Assembly (NCBI GenBank): GCA_902537815.1
Contig: CACBCS010000004.1
Span: 34,655-98,654, forward strand
Length of the DNA stretch: 64,000 bases
Reading direction: 5' to 3'
Origin: an uncultured Pseudohongiella sp.
GTDB taxonomy: Bacteria > Pseudomonadota > Gammaproteobacteria > Pseudomonadales > Pseudohongiellaceae
Shown: positions 27,685 to 36,856 of the stretch, one piece after another
Layout: every line of letters begins with the position of its first letter
Numbering within the stretch: position 1 is the first letter of the stretch
Translations under genes and position numbers: made by a program
The notes under the pieces: model-generated
Told to the model about the DNA's origin: nothing
Seen by the model: only the letters and a program-made list of their open reading frames with translations
The model's database searches: none

Positions 27685-27906
27685 TTATTCACCCGCCAGA
27701 ACGCCCGCTATCTCTCCCGGCTCGGGAAAACGGTTGCTGTCCGCTTTGGAGAATAGAGTGCGGCCTTCGGCGGTCACCTCAAATACTCCGCCACTGCCGG
27801 CGACGAGATTCACCTGATGGCCACCCAGCTCCAAAACTTCATTAGACACACGGTCTGCTGCCGGCTTGTAATTTCAGGCCGTACAGTAAGTAATCACAAT
27901 CTGCAT
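27685..27906 (-). CDS. SelW-like (Rdx family) selenoprotein with in-frame UGA
   Basis: Reading from ATG at 27906 gives MQIVITYCTA, then TGA at 27876-27874, then NYKPAADRVSNEVLE and on to TAA at 27687. Decoding TGA as selenocysteine yields a 73-residue protein with the Rdx-family CxxU redox motif (Cys8, Sec11) in the usual beta1-alpha1 loop, and the C-terminal family marks GSGGVFEV, LFSKADSNRFPEPGEI. These downstream features are conserved only if the TGA is read through. Rdx/SelW proteins are thioredoxin-fold redox proteins. A bacterial SECIS should follow the UGA; a short stem (CGG 27863-27861 with CCG 27853-27851, seven-base loop) is visible but weak. Standard gene callers would stop at the TGA. 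Confidence 0.85.
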
Positions 27907-28032
27907 TGCTACACCGTTTCACCCGACTTCAGCCCGATGACTTTATTTTCCTGTTGCGACTTCAGAGATCAGGCGGCTTTCCTGTACCATTGGTACAGAA
28001 TCATAACAGCTTAACAGGCCTAGGTGGACAAG

Positions 28033-29619
28033 ATGACAGCTTCACCCGCAACCCTCAAGAAAACCCCTGCCCGCTTCCTGCTGCAGCTCATTGCTGTTTC
28101 CCTATGCTCATGTGTCGGAGCACAGGAGTCTGAGGAGACCTGGTACGCGAGCGGACAGGCTGCCGTGGCACGGAATCTGGAGCTGCGCGCTGCCAGTAGC
28201 GGCACTGCCCGAAATGTGATCCTGGTTGTTGGTGACGGCATGGGAGTTTCTACCGTCACTGCAGCGCGCATCATGGAAGGTCAGCTTCTCGGCGGAACCG
28301 GCGAGGAGCATATGCTGAGTTTCGAGCAGTTTCCTAGCCTTGCTCTGTCCAAAACCTACAACACGAATCAGCAAATCGCAGATTCAGCGGGCACGATGAC
28401 GGCGATGGCTACTGGGGTAAAAACCAAGGCAGGGGTCATCAGCGTGAATCAACAGGCGATTCGGGGGGAATGCCGAAGTCAATCAGGAAATCATTTGCTG
28501 ACCTTTCTGGAAAGGGCAGAGAACCGCGGCCTTGCCACGGGTGTCGTCACGACGGCACGAATCACCCACGCCACTCCGGCAGCCAATTATGCGCACAGCA
28601 TGGAACGCAATTACGAAGACGATGGGGACAGCAGCCAGGTCAGTAATGCCGAAGAGTGTCCCGATATTGCGCGCCAGCTTATCGAGTTTGCTGAAAATAA
28701 TACCGGCAGCGATGGCCTGGAAGTCGCTATGGGAGGCGGGCGCACGAGCTTTATTCCGCAAATCGCTGCCGACCCCGAGTATGGCAGCAGCGGTGCCAGA
28801 ATAGATGGCCGCGATTTGACAGCTGAGTGGGTAGACTCACACGCAAACAGCGCTTACGTGTGGAATCAGGAGCAGTTTGACGCCATTGACCCGGAAGCGA
28901 CCGACCACCTTCTCGGGCTGTTCGAACCATCACATATGCAGTACGACCACGATCGCCCGGTTGATGAGGCCGGCGAACCCAGCTTAAGTCAAATGACGGC
29001 TAAAGCGATAGACATTCTGAGCAGAAACGACAAAGGCTTCTTCCTTCAGGTTGAAGCGGGACGGATTGATCACGCCCACCATGCCACCAACCCGTTTCGC
29101 GCTCTCCTCGATACCATTGAACTGTCCCGCGCAGTGCGCACTGCGATGGACAAGGTAGATCTGACTGAAACCCTGATTATCGTCACCGCAGACCACAGCC
29201 ACGTATTCACCATTGCGGGATATGCAACCCGCGGGAACCCGATCCTCGGCAAGTCAATTGGCAATGACAGCCGCGGTGAACCGCGCGCCGAACCCTGGCT
29301 CGCTGCGGATGACTTACCTTATACAACGCTGGGTTACGCCAACGGTCGTGGCTTCCACCAACTGCCGGATTCAAATTCTGCTGATGCAATTGACGGACAG
29401 GAAATCAACTTCTCACGAAGGGCAGACCTGACTGATGTCGACACGACCGATCCGGGGTTTCATTCTGAGGTTACGGTACCCATGGGTTCGGAAACCCACG
29501 GCGGAGAGGATGTCGCGATCTATGCAATCGGCCCCGGCTCAGATCTGATCCGGGGCGTCATGGAGCAGAACGTCATCTTCCACGTCATGATGGAAGCAAG
29601 TCAGCTGGAGCAGCGCTAA
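28033..29619 (+). CDS. phoA: Alkaline phosphatase (PhoA family)
   Basis: A 528-residue periplasmic phosphomonoesterase with a signal peptide (to about SCVGAQ). Active-site landmarks: VVGDGMGVST (metal ligand Asp), DSAGTMTAMATG (Ser nucleophile), EAGRIDHAHH, TADHSHVF and ETHGGEDVAIYA (zinc/magnesium ligands). It hydrolyses organic phosphate esters to phosphate. ATG at 28033 is used since AGGTGG precedes it; an in-frame GTG lies at 28024. It is convergent with astB, with one base between the stop codons. No Pho box was identified with confidence. Confidence 0.92.
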   Translation: MTASPATLKKTPARFLLQLIAVSLCSCVGAQESEETWYASGQAAVARNLELRAASSGTARNVILVVGDGMGVSTVTAARIMEGQLLGGTGEEHMLSFEQFPSLALSKTYNTNQQIADSAGTMTAMATGVKTKAGVISVNQQAIRGECRSQSGNHLLTFLERAENRGLATGVVTTARITHATPAANYAHSMERNYEDDGDSSQVSNAEECPDIARQLIEFAENNTGSDGLEVAMGGGRTSFIPQIAADPEYGSSGARIDGRDLTAEWVDSHANSAYVWNQEQFDAIDPEATDHLLGLFEPSHMQYDHDRPVDEAGEPSLSQMTAKAIDILSRNDKGFFLQVEAGRIDHAHHATNPFRALLDTIELSRAVRTAMDKVDLTETLIIVTADHSHVFTIAGYATRGNPILGKSIGNDSRGEPRAEPWLAADDLPYTTLGYANGRGFHQLPDSNSADAIDGQEINFSRRADLTDVDTTDPGFHSEVTVPMGSETHGGEDVAIYAIGPGSDLIRGVMEQNVIFHVMMEASQLEQR

Positions 29620-29620
29620 T

Positions 29621-30976
29621 TCACGTGCGCTGAACGTCGTAAACCGAACCTATCTTGAGCAGCTGGGTAAGTTCGTCCAGCGCGGTCCGACATTCATCGA
29701 GTAAATTGGGATCCTGAAGATCATTCGTGGTGAGACGGTCACGATAATGACTTTCTATCCAGTGGCGCAACTGGCGGTAAAGCGATGCCGTCAGCAGGAC
29801 AGTGGCATCAGTTTCCGCAATCTGCTGCTTGCTCATGACAACCCGCAGGCGCAGACAAGCAGGACCACCTCCATTATTCATACTCTGACGCAAATCAAAA
29901 AATCGCACCTTCTCGATCAGCGGAGACTCGCTCTCCAGTGCCATCAGATATTCATGTACTGATCGCACTTCTCGACATTCAACCGGAACAACAAGGAGCG
30001 CTCCCTGCTGACCGGGAACAGTGAGCAACTGAGAATTGAACAGATAGGAACGAACGGCATCTTCCAGGGAGACAGCGTCAGCCGGTACCGCAATGACCTG
30101 CAATTCCGAATCCAGCGCCGTGTTGAGCTGAGTGTAGACCGACCGGGTATCTGCAAATGCCATCTCGTGGTGAAACAGCAGATCCTGATTGCCCACTGCG
30201 ATGACATCGTTGTGGAAAACGCCCTGATCAATGGCATCCGGGTTTTGCCGGGCAAACACGACCTTGTCAGGGTTGAGTCCATGACTGCGGGCGATCGCCT
30301 GGCTGGCCGGAAGTGTCTGGCGTGCAGGATATTTTCTCGGCCCGGCGGCCTTATTTGACAGATCATCCCCATACACAAACAGCTCCACGCCCGTTTGGGA
30401 GTGATCTGCACACAGTCGGGTGTGGTTAGCCGCGCCCTCATCAGAGAAACTCGGCGCAGCGGGTAAAGGCTGGTGATGTACAAAACTGTCTGCGCTGAAA
30501 ATCGCTTTGAGCACCCGACCAGTGGTTGGCGGCTCAATCGAGCGATGAAACATGGAGAGTAAATTCGCCGGTGTGAGGTGGGTTTTACCGTCTGCTGTAT
30601 CGGCATAGGGAGAAACTGTGCAAGCGTTTGCCACCCACATGCTGGACGCGGAACTCACCGCTGCCAGCAGCTGCGGTGACCGCTGCGCACACTGGCGTAG
30701 GATCTCAGAATCAGTCCCGCAGAACCCCAGCGTCCTGAGCGTGGGGATATGTGGACGTTCCTGAGGCGGGATAACCCCCTGCTTCAGACCCATCTCATGA
30801 AGCGCCCAGGCTTTCTCAAGGCCCTGCAGAGCTGCCTGCCTGGGTGAGGAGACCCGCCCTCCATGCTCGGTCGAAGCGACGTTGCCGAATGACATGCCCG
30901 CATAGTTGTGGGTCGGACCCACAATACCGTCGAAATTTACCTCGAACGCTTCCGCTTGGGTGTTACTGGGCGGCAT
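29621..30976 (-). CDS. astB: N-succinylarginine dihydrolase
   Basis: A 451-residue cytoplasmic enzyme that converts N2-succinylarginine to N2-succinylornithine, releasing CO2 and two ammonia: the second step of the AST arginine pathway. Landmarks are EVNFDGIVGPTHNYAGMSFGN at the start, NGGGPACLRLRV near the end (catalytic Cys) and HNDVIAVGN. Last gene of the astCADB run; the start is two bases after the astD stop. Confidence 0.95.
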   Translation of the reverse strand: MPPSNTQAEAFEVNFDGIVGPTHNYAGMSFGNVASTEHGGRVSSPRQAALQGLEKAWALHEMGLKQGVIPPQERPHIPTLRTLGFCGTDSEILRQCAQRSPQLLAAVSSASSMWVANACTVSPYADTADGKTHLTPANLLSMFHRSIEPPTTGRVLKAIFSADSFVHHQPLPAAPSFSDEGAANHTRLCADHSQTGVELFVYGDDLSNKAAGPRKYPARQTLPASQAIARSHGLNPDKVVFARQNPDAIDQGVFHNDVIAVGNQDLLFHHEMAFADTRSVYTQLNTALDSELQVIAVPADAVSLEDAVRSYLFNSQLLTVPGQQGALLVVPVECREVRSVHEYLMALESESPLIEKVRFFDLRQSMNNGGGPACLRLRVVMSKQQIAETDATVLLTASLYRQLRHWIESHYRDRLTTNDLQDPNLLDECRTALDELTQLLKIGSVYDVQRT

Positions 30977-30978
30977 GG

Positions 30979-32445
30979 TTACAGTTCAATACCCGGCGAA
31001 AGAGTATCTGGCAGAGCGACAAGCTCACTACACATACTGGCCATCGGGTACGCACAATAATCTGCCGCGTAATAGGCTCCGGGTCGGTAGTTACCACTGG
31101 CGCCCACACCGCCAAACGGAGCCGCCCCGCTGGCGCCGGTCAGTGGCCGGTTAAGATTGACGATCCCGGCACGAATGCCGGCCATAAAAATTGTCCAAGC
31201 TTCGCTGTAGTCACTCAGAAGACCGGCGGAAAGGCCGTAGCGCGTATTGTTAGCGCTGTTTATTGCGTCTTCAAGCGTATCCACCCACTCTAATTGCAGC
31301 AGGGGACCAAAACATTCCTCATCCTTGCGTGTTTGTATTGCTGTAATGTCTATCAGACCCGGCTTCAGCAGAGCCTTGGCTGCATCAGGGCGCTCAACTG
31401 GTTTAAGCACTTTTGCACCGGCTTGCTCAAGCTCCGCAGCGAAAGACATCACATGCTCAGCCGCCTTGTTAGAGACAACTGGCCCCATAAAGCAGTTGTC
31501 ATCATAGCCAACCTGAATTTTTCCAATCGCCGACACCAGAGCGGACACCAGTGCTTCATTTTCAGGCGATCGCAGAACAATCAGGCGTCGTGCGCAGGTA
31601 CAGCGCTGCCCTGCGGAAATATAGGCCGACTGAATAATGGCGTAGACCGCTGCTCTTACGTTGGCGATCTGATCAACAATCAGCGGATTATTACCGCCCA
31701 TCTCCAGTGCCAGCATCTTCTCAGGGTGGCCGCCAAAGGTTTGGTGGATCGCGTGCCCCGTGCGCGAACTGCCGGTAAACAGCAGCCCGTCTATGTCATC
31801 GGCGCTGGCTAGCAGTTGCCCGGCGCCCGCCTCACCCTGAACCAGATTAACAACACCTGCCGGTAGCCCCGCGTCAACCCAGCACTGAACCATTCGCTCG
31901 CCGAACAGCGGCGTCAATTCCGATGGCTTAAACACTACAGTGTTACCTGCCAGCAAGGCGGGGATGATATGACCATTTGGCAGATGTCCGGGAAAGTTAT
32001 ACGGACCCAGGACAGCAAACACGCCAATAGGCCGGTGAGTCAGAGCAAGTTGAACGCCGCCTGTTTCAGCATCACGCTGGCCAGTGCGCTCTTCATAGGC
32101 TTTTTTCGATACCGCCGCCTTGGCGATCATCGTAGCGATCTCCGTTTTACTCTCCCAGAGCGGTTTGCCTGTCTCTTCATGAATGACGCCCGCCAGTTCA
32201 TCGCGCTGCGCTTCAATCTGATCAATGAAACGGTGCACATACGACTCTCTTTCAGAGAAGCTCAAACGACGCCAGTCAGAAAATGCCCGACGGGCCGCTG
32301 TCACTGCCCGGGAAATCTGTTCCGGCCCGGCAGCGGGCCCCCGCCATAACGCCCGGCCAGTAATCGGGCTCACCGATTCGAACTCATGCGCCCCGCCATC
32401 TACCCACTGGCCATCCAAGAGGTGTTTCTGCTCAATCGTCTTCAT
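30979..32445 (-). CDS. astD: Succinylglutamate-semialdehyde dehydrogenase
   Basis: A 488-residue NAD-dependent aldehyde dehydrogenase oxidising N-succinylglutamate semialdehyde to succinylglutamate, fourth step of the AST pathway. Family landmarks: ALEMGGNNP (general base Glu), SAGQRCTCARRL (catalytic Cys), ECFGPLLQ. ATG at 32445 (KTIEQKHLLDGQWVDGG) is preferred to the frame opening at 32496, since it matches AstD proteins. It overlaps astA by 14 bases. Confidence 0.95.
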   Translation of the reverse strand: MKTIEQKHLLDGQWVDGGAHEFESVSPITGRALWRGPAAGPEQISRAVTAARRAFSDWRRLSFSERESYVHRFIDQIEAQRDELAGVIHEETGKPLWESKTEIATMIAKAAVSKKAYEERTGQRDAETGGVQLALTHRPIGVFAVLGPYNFPGHLPNGHIIPALLAGNTVVFKPSELTPLFGERMVQCWVDAGLPAGVVNLVQGEAGAGQLLASADDIDGLLFTGSSRTGHAIHQTFGGHPEKMLALEMGGNNPLIVDQIANVRAAVYAIIQSAYISAGQRCTCARRLIVLRSPENEALVSALVSAIGKIQVGYDDNCFMGPVVSNKAAEHVMSFAAELEQAGAKVLKPVERPDAAKALLKPGLIDITAIQTRKDEECFGPLLQLEWVDTLEDAINSANNTRYGLSAGLLSDYSEAWTIFMAGIRAGIVNLNRPLTGASGAAPFGGVGASGNYRPGAYYAADYCAYPMASMCSELVALPDTLSPGIEL

Positions 32446-33481
32446 TGCTGATCCTGATTTCAAGAATTCGGACATGATCACCCGGTTCCACTTCAATCAA
32501 ATTCGCCGCGGAAGGGGGCAGAACAATTCCCCCGCCTTCGGGCAGTTTGGCCGGAGCGAGAGTCAGACGATAATTCGCCAGCTTGCAGTTGCTCACCATA
32601 CACAACGCATCGGCCTCCTCCTCGGCAAGCTCCCCGGGGCTCAGGAACAGCAACTCAATACTGCGGCTGTTGCGCATTGAGGCGATATCCTCCCGACGAC
32701 ACTCCATCACCGGACCCGCATCAAAAATATCGATCGTCCCGTTATATTTAAAGCCTTCCTTTTCCAGCAGCCGTTTAGCCGGCGCGGCTTCATCATGAGG
32801 TTTACCGAGCACGGATACCGCCTGCTCAGGCAGTAATTCAAGGTAAACCGGAAATCTTGGCATCAGATCGGAGATAAACTGTGATCCGTTGACCGCGCTG
32901 ATAAAATCCGCCCTGGCAAATGGCAGGTTGAAGAACTTTCTTCCGAGGTGCTCCCAGAACGGCGATTTCTCTGATTCATCCAACCAGCCCCTGATTTCTG
33001 CAAACACGACCGAACTAAAGCGTTCCGGAAAATCACTCATGAACAGAAACCGGCAGCGGGAGAGCATTTGTCCGGCATATCGAGTGCGGAATTCAGGCAG
33101 CAGGAACAGTGAAACCAGCTCAGTCCCACCGGTAAAATCGTTCACGAGGTTCAACAGGTTACTGGTGACCTTAATGTCCAGGGCCTCGGATACCTTGAAA
33201 TCTTTGCTCAGTTTGTAATTGTAGAAGGGGCGGGTCAGCCCCACACCGGCTACCACCCCTGCCGTACCCACGATACGTCCGGAATTCTGATCCTCCATGA
33301 CCAGCAGATAGACACGCTCCTGCGTCGGGTCCGGCGACTCCGCCAGGCTTGCCTCCACAGTTTCCAGCTTTTTGACCCAGGTGCTTTTTTCAAAGGGCAT
33401 GGAGGTCATTCCGGGCGGCAGCACAGCCGAGAGCTGCAGCAATTCGTTCAGATCCTCAGCGTTAGCGCTACGAATTAACAT
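32432..33481 (-). CDS. astA: Arginine N-succinyltransferase
   Basis: A 349-residue enzyme transferring succinyl from succinyl-CoA to arginine, first step of the AST pathway. It begins with the AstA acyltransferase opening MLIRSANAEDLNELLQL and contains TELVSLFLLPEFRTRYAG and FAEIRGWLDE-SPFWEHLG-type blocks; the fold is GNAT-related. Length agrees with AstA. It lies between astC and astD, overlapping astD slightly. Confidence 0.93.
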   Translation of the reverse strand: MLIRSANAEDLNELLQLSAVLPPGMTSMPFEKSTWVKKLETVEASLAESPDPTQERVYLLVMEDQNSGRIVGTAGVVAGVGLTRPFYNYKLSKDFKVSEALDIKVTSNLLNLVNDFTGGTELVSLFLLPEFRTRYAGQMLSRCRFLFMSDFPERFSSVVFAEIRGWLDESEKSPFWEHLGRKFFNLPFARADFISAVNGSQFISDLMPRFPVYLELLPEQAVSVLGKPHDEAAPAKRLLEKEGFKYNGTIDIFDAGPVMECRREDIASMRNSRSIELLFLSPGELAEEEADALCMVSNCKLANYRLTLAPAKLPEGGGIVLPPSAANLIEVEPGDHVRILEIRISNEDD

Positions 33482-33518
33482 CGTCGGAATACTCAGACCT
33501 CAGCGGCAAGACTGCACT

Positions 33519-34745
33519 TCAGAACTGCTGCAGTCTCCTTACTTCCAGTCTGAGAATGTCGAGTGCTTGAGTGACATGTGCGTCAGAAACATTCAGCGGC
33601 GGCAGGAGCCGAATCATATTGTCGCCTGCCCGGCCAACCAGCAGTTTGTTCCGACGCAGCGCTGTCATCAATTCAACATTGGGAATTTCACACCTCGCCC
33701 CTATCATCAGCCCCAGGCCGCTCACCTTCGAGAGGACCGCAGGGCACTCACTCACCAGCTCTTCCAGGCCGGCTCGCAGAGTGTCGGCCTGCTTCCGCAC
33801 ATTCTCTAAAAGGCCCGGCTCAAAGACCAGATCCAGCACTGCATTGCCCACAGCCGCCGCCAGTGGGTTCCCGCCAAACGTGCTGCCGTGCGTGCCTACC
33901 ACCATATGCTGTCCGACTTTTTCCGAAACCAGACAGGCCCCTATCGGGAAACCTCCGCCCAGACCCTTGGCGGAAGCCAGGATGTCGGGCTCGATGCCGA
34001 ACGTCTCATAGGCGAACAGCTTTCCACTGCGCCCAACCCCGCACTGCACCTCATCCAATATCAGTAGCAGCCCCCGGGCATCGCAAACCTGCCTGATATG
34101 GCTGAGCATCTCAGCGGTGAGAGGCCGAATACCACCTTCACCCTGCACGGTTTCGACAATGACTCCCGCGGTGTTGTCAGTAATGGCGGCATCGAGAGCC
34201 GCCATGTCTCCCCAAGCTATGTGGTCAAATCCGTGATCAGTCGGCGCAAAATTCTGCACATAGGAGGGATTACCAGAGGCCGCGACTGCGGCTATAGTCC
34301 GACCATGAAAACTGTCACTCATGCCAATAATTCGGTGCCGCTCGGGCTTTCCGACAGCAGCCTGATATCCCCTCACTGCCTTGATACTGGCTTCAATGGC
34401 TTCAGTCCCTGAGTTGGCAAAAAAGATACGATCGGCAAAGCTGGCTTCTGCCAGTCTCCTGGCCAATTTCTCGGCTTCGGGGATGCGAAAGACATTTGAC
34501 ACATGCCAGAGCTTCTTGGACTGCGCACCGAGTGCCTCAACCAAATGCGGGTGGGAATGACCAAAGGCCGTTACTGCAATGCCACTTAAAAAGTCGAGGT
34601 AGGTTTCACCACTTTCAGTGTAAAGCTCAGTGCCCAGGCCGTGCGTAAAGACAAGATCCTGCGGTGGGCTGTAGTTCGGCCACAGCGCATCACGCTCATT
34701 GAATGTCGCACCGGTGCTGGAATCACTCTGCGTCGCAGCTTGCAT
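33519..34745 (-). CDS. astC: Succinylornithine / acetylornithine aminotransferase
   Basis: A 408-residue class III PLP aminotransferase. Landmarks: SGIAVTAFGHSHP, FANSGTEAIEASIKAVRGY, DSFHGRTIAAVAASGNP, LILDEVQCGVGRSGK (cofactor Asp), ASAKGLGGGFPIGA (PLP Lys). In AST operons it converts succinylornithine to the semialdehyde (third step) and it can often also act on acetylornithine. It heads the operon. astE is missing, so the last step must be encoded elsewhere. Confidence 0.93.
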   Translation of the reverse strand: MQAATQSDSSTGATFNERDALWPNYSPPQDLVFTHGLGTELYTESGETYLDFLSGIAVTAFGHSHPHLVEALGAQSKKLWHVSNVFRIPEAEKLARRLAEASFADRIFFANSGTEAIEASIKAVRGYQAAVGKPERHRIIGMSDSFHGRTIAAVAASGNPSYVQNFAPTDHGFDHIAWGDMAALDAAITDNTAGVIVETVQGEGGIRPLTAEMLSHIRQVCDARGLLLILDEVQCGVGRSGKLFAYETFGIEPDILASAKGLGGGFPIGACLVSEKVGQHMVVGTHGSTFGGNPLAAAVGNAVLDLVFEPGLLENVRKQADTLRAGLEELVSECPAVLSKVSGLGLMIGARCEIPNVELMTALRRNKLLVGRAGDNMIRLLPPLNVSDAHVTQALDILRLEVRRLQQF

Positions 34746-34857
34746 GCTTGACTCTCCGTAGAATTTCCTGAGGTCTATAGCGTATCAGACCCTCCGCCGA
34801 AAGAGATATGGTGTTTTTATGTCCTGATAAATAGGCTGTTTTCATTTCGACATTAAA

Positions 34858-34872
34858 CCGAATAAAATTCGG
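34858..34872. promoter_or_regulatory. 15-bp palindrome in the astC/Lrp divergent region
   Basis: CCGAAT-AAA-ATTCGG is a perfect 15-base inverted repeat with an A/T centre, the size and form of Lrp/AsnC-family operators. It lies in the 177-base space between the divergent astC start and the Lrp-like gene, so it could control both. Binding is inferred. Confidence 0.5.
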
Positions 34873-34922
34873 CAACTACATCCGGCGTCGTGCCATTGTC
34901 ATCCACCTCGGGACTGATAAAA

Positions 34923-35426
34923 GTGAAGAGCACCAAGTTAGACAAAATCGATCTGCGTATTCTGCAGACTTTGCAGAAAGACGGGCGCATCACCAATCAG
35001 AAACTGGCGGAACGGGTAAACCTGTCGCCAAGTTCCTGCCTACAGAGAGTGCGAAGGCTGGAACAGGCTGCTGTCATCTCTTCGTATCAGGCGCATCTCA
35101 ATCTCGGCAGTATCGCCCGTCACATCATTTGCCTGGCAACGGTTTCGGTGAAGAACCACACCCAAGAGGAATTCAACGCGTTTGAGACCCTGATCGAGTC
35201 CATTCCCGAAGTAGTCGAGTGCTACACCGTGAGCGGCGAGTCTGACTTCCTGATGAAGATCATCTGCGCGGACATGAAGCGCTACGTTGAAATCAACGAG
35301 CTGCTGGTCGGAAACAGTCGTTACCAGGTCACGATCAATTCTTATGTGGTCATGAAAGAGAATAAGCCCTTTCGAGGCGTCGATCTGATTACGCTGAGTG
35401 ATAACTCAGAGCAACTTGAGTCGTAA
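34923..35426 (+). CDS. Lrp/AsnC-family transcriptional regulator
   Basis: A 167-residue DNA-binding regulator: an N-terminal helix-turn-helix (LDKIDLRILQTLQKDGRI, NQKLAERVNLSPSSCLQRVRRLE) then a RAM/ACT-like ligand domain (EVVECYTVSGESDFLMKI). Start is GTG at 34923, which gives the usual KSTKLDKIDLRIL opening; the frame extends to a GTG at 34890. It is divergent from the ast operon and a plausible amino-acid-responsive regulator of it, though this is inferred from position. Confidence 0.85.
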   Translation: MKSTKLDKIDLRILQTLQKDGRITNQKLAERVNLSPSSCLQRVRRLEQAAVISSYQAHLNLGSIARHIICLATVSVKNHTQEEFNAFETLIESIPEVVECYTVSGESDFLMKIICADMKRYVEINELLVGNSRYQVTINSYVVMKENKPFRGVDLITLSDNSEQLES

Positions 35427-35454
35427 AAATCCTGCACCGCGGACGCGGTGCAGG
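35425..35454 (-). terminator. Intrinsic terminator, minus-strand direction
   Basis: A perfect 10-bp stem CCTGCACCGC/GCGGTGCAGG with a 4-base loop (35431-35454) is followed on the minus strand by ATTTTTA. It would end transcripts from the hydroxyacid dehydrogenase gene; as a bare hairpin it may also slow plus-strand transcription leaving the Lrp gene, whose stop codon touches it. Confidence 0.75.
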
Positions 35455-35694
35455 TTGGAAGTGCCAAAAAGATACAGGTATGGATTAGATCGCGCCAGGG
35501 TTCAAGGGAGAGAAAATCAAAACCGCGGTGCTTCCTGTACCGCCTAGAACCTTGCAGGGAATGTGCCAACTGCTCGCAACCCTGTTCATGGTCACTGGAG
35601 CCGTTTGCTCACCGCAGTTGTGCTCAAAAACCGTTCAGGCCAAGCCTCTGCGCACCGCTCGGGTGCAGCAGCGAGTCGTTCAGTCTGGTGGGGA

Positions 35695-36843
35695 TTACGC
35701 GCGGTGCAGCTTGCTCCGATCGAGCTCATCCAGTGAAGAGCAGCCCATGAGAATCATATCCCGCTCAATTTCCTCACGCAGACGCGTAAGCGCCCGATCG
35801 ACGCCGGCATAGCCACCTGCCGCTACGGCATAGAGATATCCGCGACCGATCATGCAGGCTGTCGCTCCCATGGCGAGCGCCTTCAGCACGTGCGTGCCTC
35901 TGCGTACACCACCATCAACGATCACCTCAATCTGATCTCCCACGGCGTCAACAATCGGCCCCAGCTGGTCAAACGGTGCCGTCGAGCCATCCAATTGCCG
36001 ACCGCCATGATTCGAAATCATGACGGCGGTGGCGCCGATATCTACCGCCCTTTTTGCATCTTCAACAGACATCACGCCCTTGATGGCGAATGGCCTGCCC
36101 CAGCGTTTTATCGCTTCCTCGGCATCTTTCCAGGTGATTGAGCGATCAAACTGGCTGTTCATATAGCCAACTACAGAGGTCAGTTTTCCCGTACCTTCTG
36201 AAATTTTTCCTGCCACATTGGCAAGCTCGAACTTTTTCCTCAGAAGATAATTCAGGCTCCAGTTGGGATGCGTGACAAAGCTGAACAGGCTGTTCAGGGT
36301 GAATTTTGGCGGGATGACCATGCCCGTATACAGATCTTTTTCCCGATTTCCGGCCACCAGTGTATCAACCGTAAGACAAATCGCGGAAAAGTCAGCTTCC
36401 TTGCAGCGCTCAATGAAATCCCAACTCATCCCTCGATCTTTGTGGATATAAAGCTGAAAGCATTTGGGTCCGGGTGTGGCGCTGCCTACATCCTCAATAC
36501 TGGTCGTCGACAAGGAAGACAAACTGTACATCGTGCCATGCTGGTGGGCCGCCCGGGCGACAGCAAGTTCTCCTTCATGATGGAACAATCGCGTCATTGC
36601 AGTCGGTGAACAGAAGACAGGCCACTCGATTTGCTGCCCCAGCACCTCAGTGCGCAAATCCATATTCGACAGGTCGGCCAGGGCATCCGGAATCAATCTG
36701 ACCTGATCAAACGCTTCCGTGTTGCGGCGCAGAGTGACTTCGTCGTCAGCTCCGCCATCGATATAGTGAAACAACGGCGCCGGTAGCCGTTTTTTTGCAA
36801 GGCGTCTGAAGTCAGATGTGTTGTTGCAATCCTTGATGTCCAA
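35695..36843 (-). CDS. lldD: FMN-dependent alpha-hydroxy-acid dehydrogenase (L-lactate type)
   Basis: A 382-residue flavoenzyme of the glycolate oxidase/L-lactate dehydrogenase family. Seen: HYIDGGADDEVTLRRN, FQLYIHKDRG, LTVDTLVAGNREKD, AIKGVMSVEDA (FMN Lys), SNHGGRQLDG (catalytic His, substrate Arg) and VDGGVRRGTHVLKALAMGA. It oxidises 2-hydroxyacids, probably L-lactate or glycolate, to ketoacids, passing electrons to quinone or oxygen. The adjacent MHS-type transporter on the same strand 13 bases upstream probably imports the substrate. The symbol is tentative as to substrate. Confidence 0.85.
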   Translation of the reverse strand: MDIKDCNNTSDFRRLAKKRLPAPLFHYIDGGADDEVTLRRNTEAFDQVRLIPDALADLSNMDLRTEVLGQQIEWPVFCSPTAMTRLFHHEGELAVARAAHQHGTMYSLSSLSTTSIEDVGSATPGPKCFQLYIHKDRGMSWDFIERCKEADFSAICLTVDTLVAGNREKDLYTGMVIPPKFTLNSLFSFVTHPNWSLNYLLRKKFELANVAGKISEGTGKLTSVVGYMNSQFDRSITWKDAEEAIKRWGRPFAIKGVMSVEDAKRAVDIGATAVMISNHGGRQLDGSTAPFDQLGPIVDAVGDQIEVIVDGGVRRGTHVLKALAMGATACMIGRGYLYAVAAGGYAGVDRALTRLREEIERDMILMGCSSLDELDRSKLHRA

Positions 36844-36856
36844 ATATGATTCCCCG

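Noticed and set aside
35528..35812. 94-codon plus-strand frame with a lipoprotein-like start (VTGAVCS)
   Set aside because: It overlaps the end of the hydroxyacid dehydrogenase gene in antisense and lacks any conserved content.
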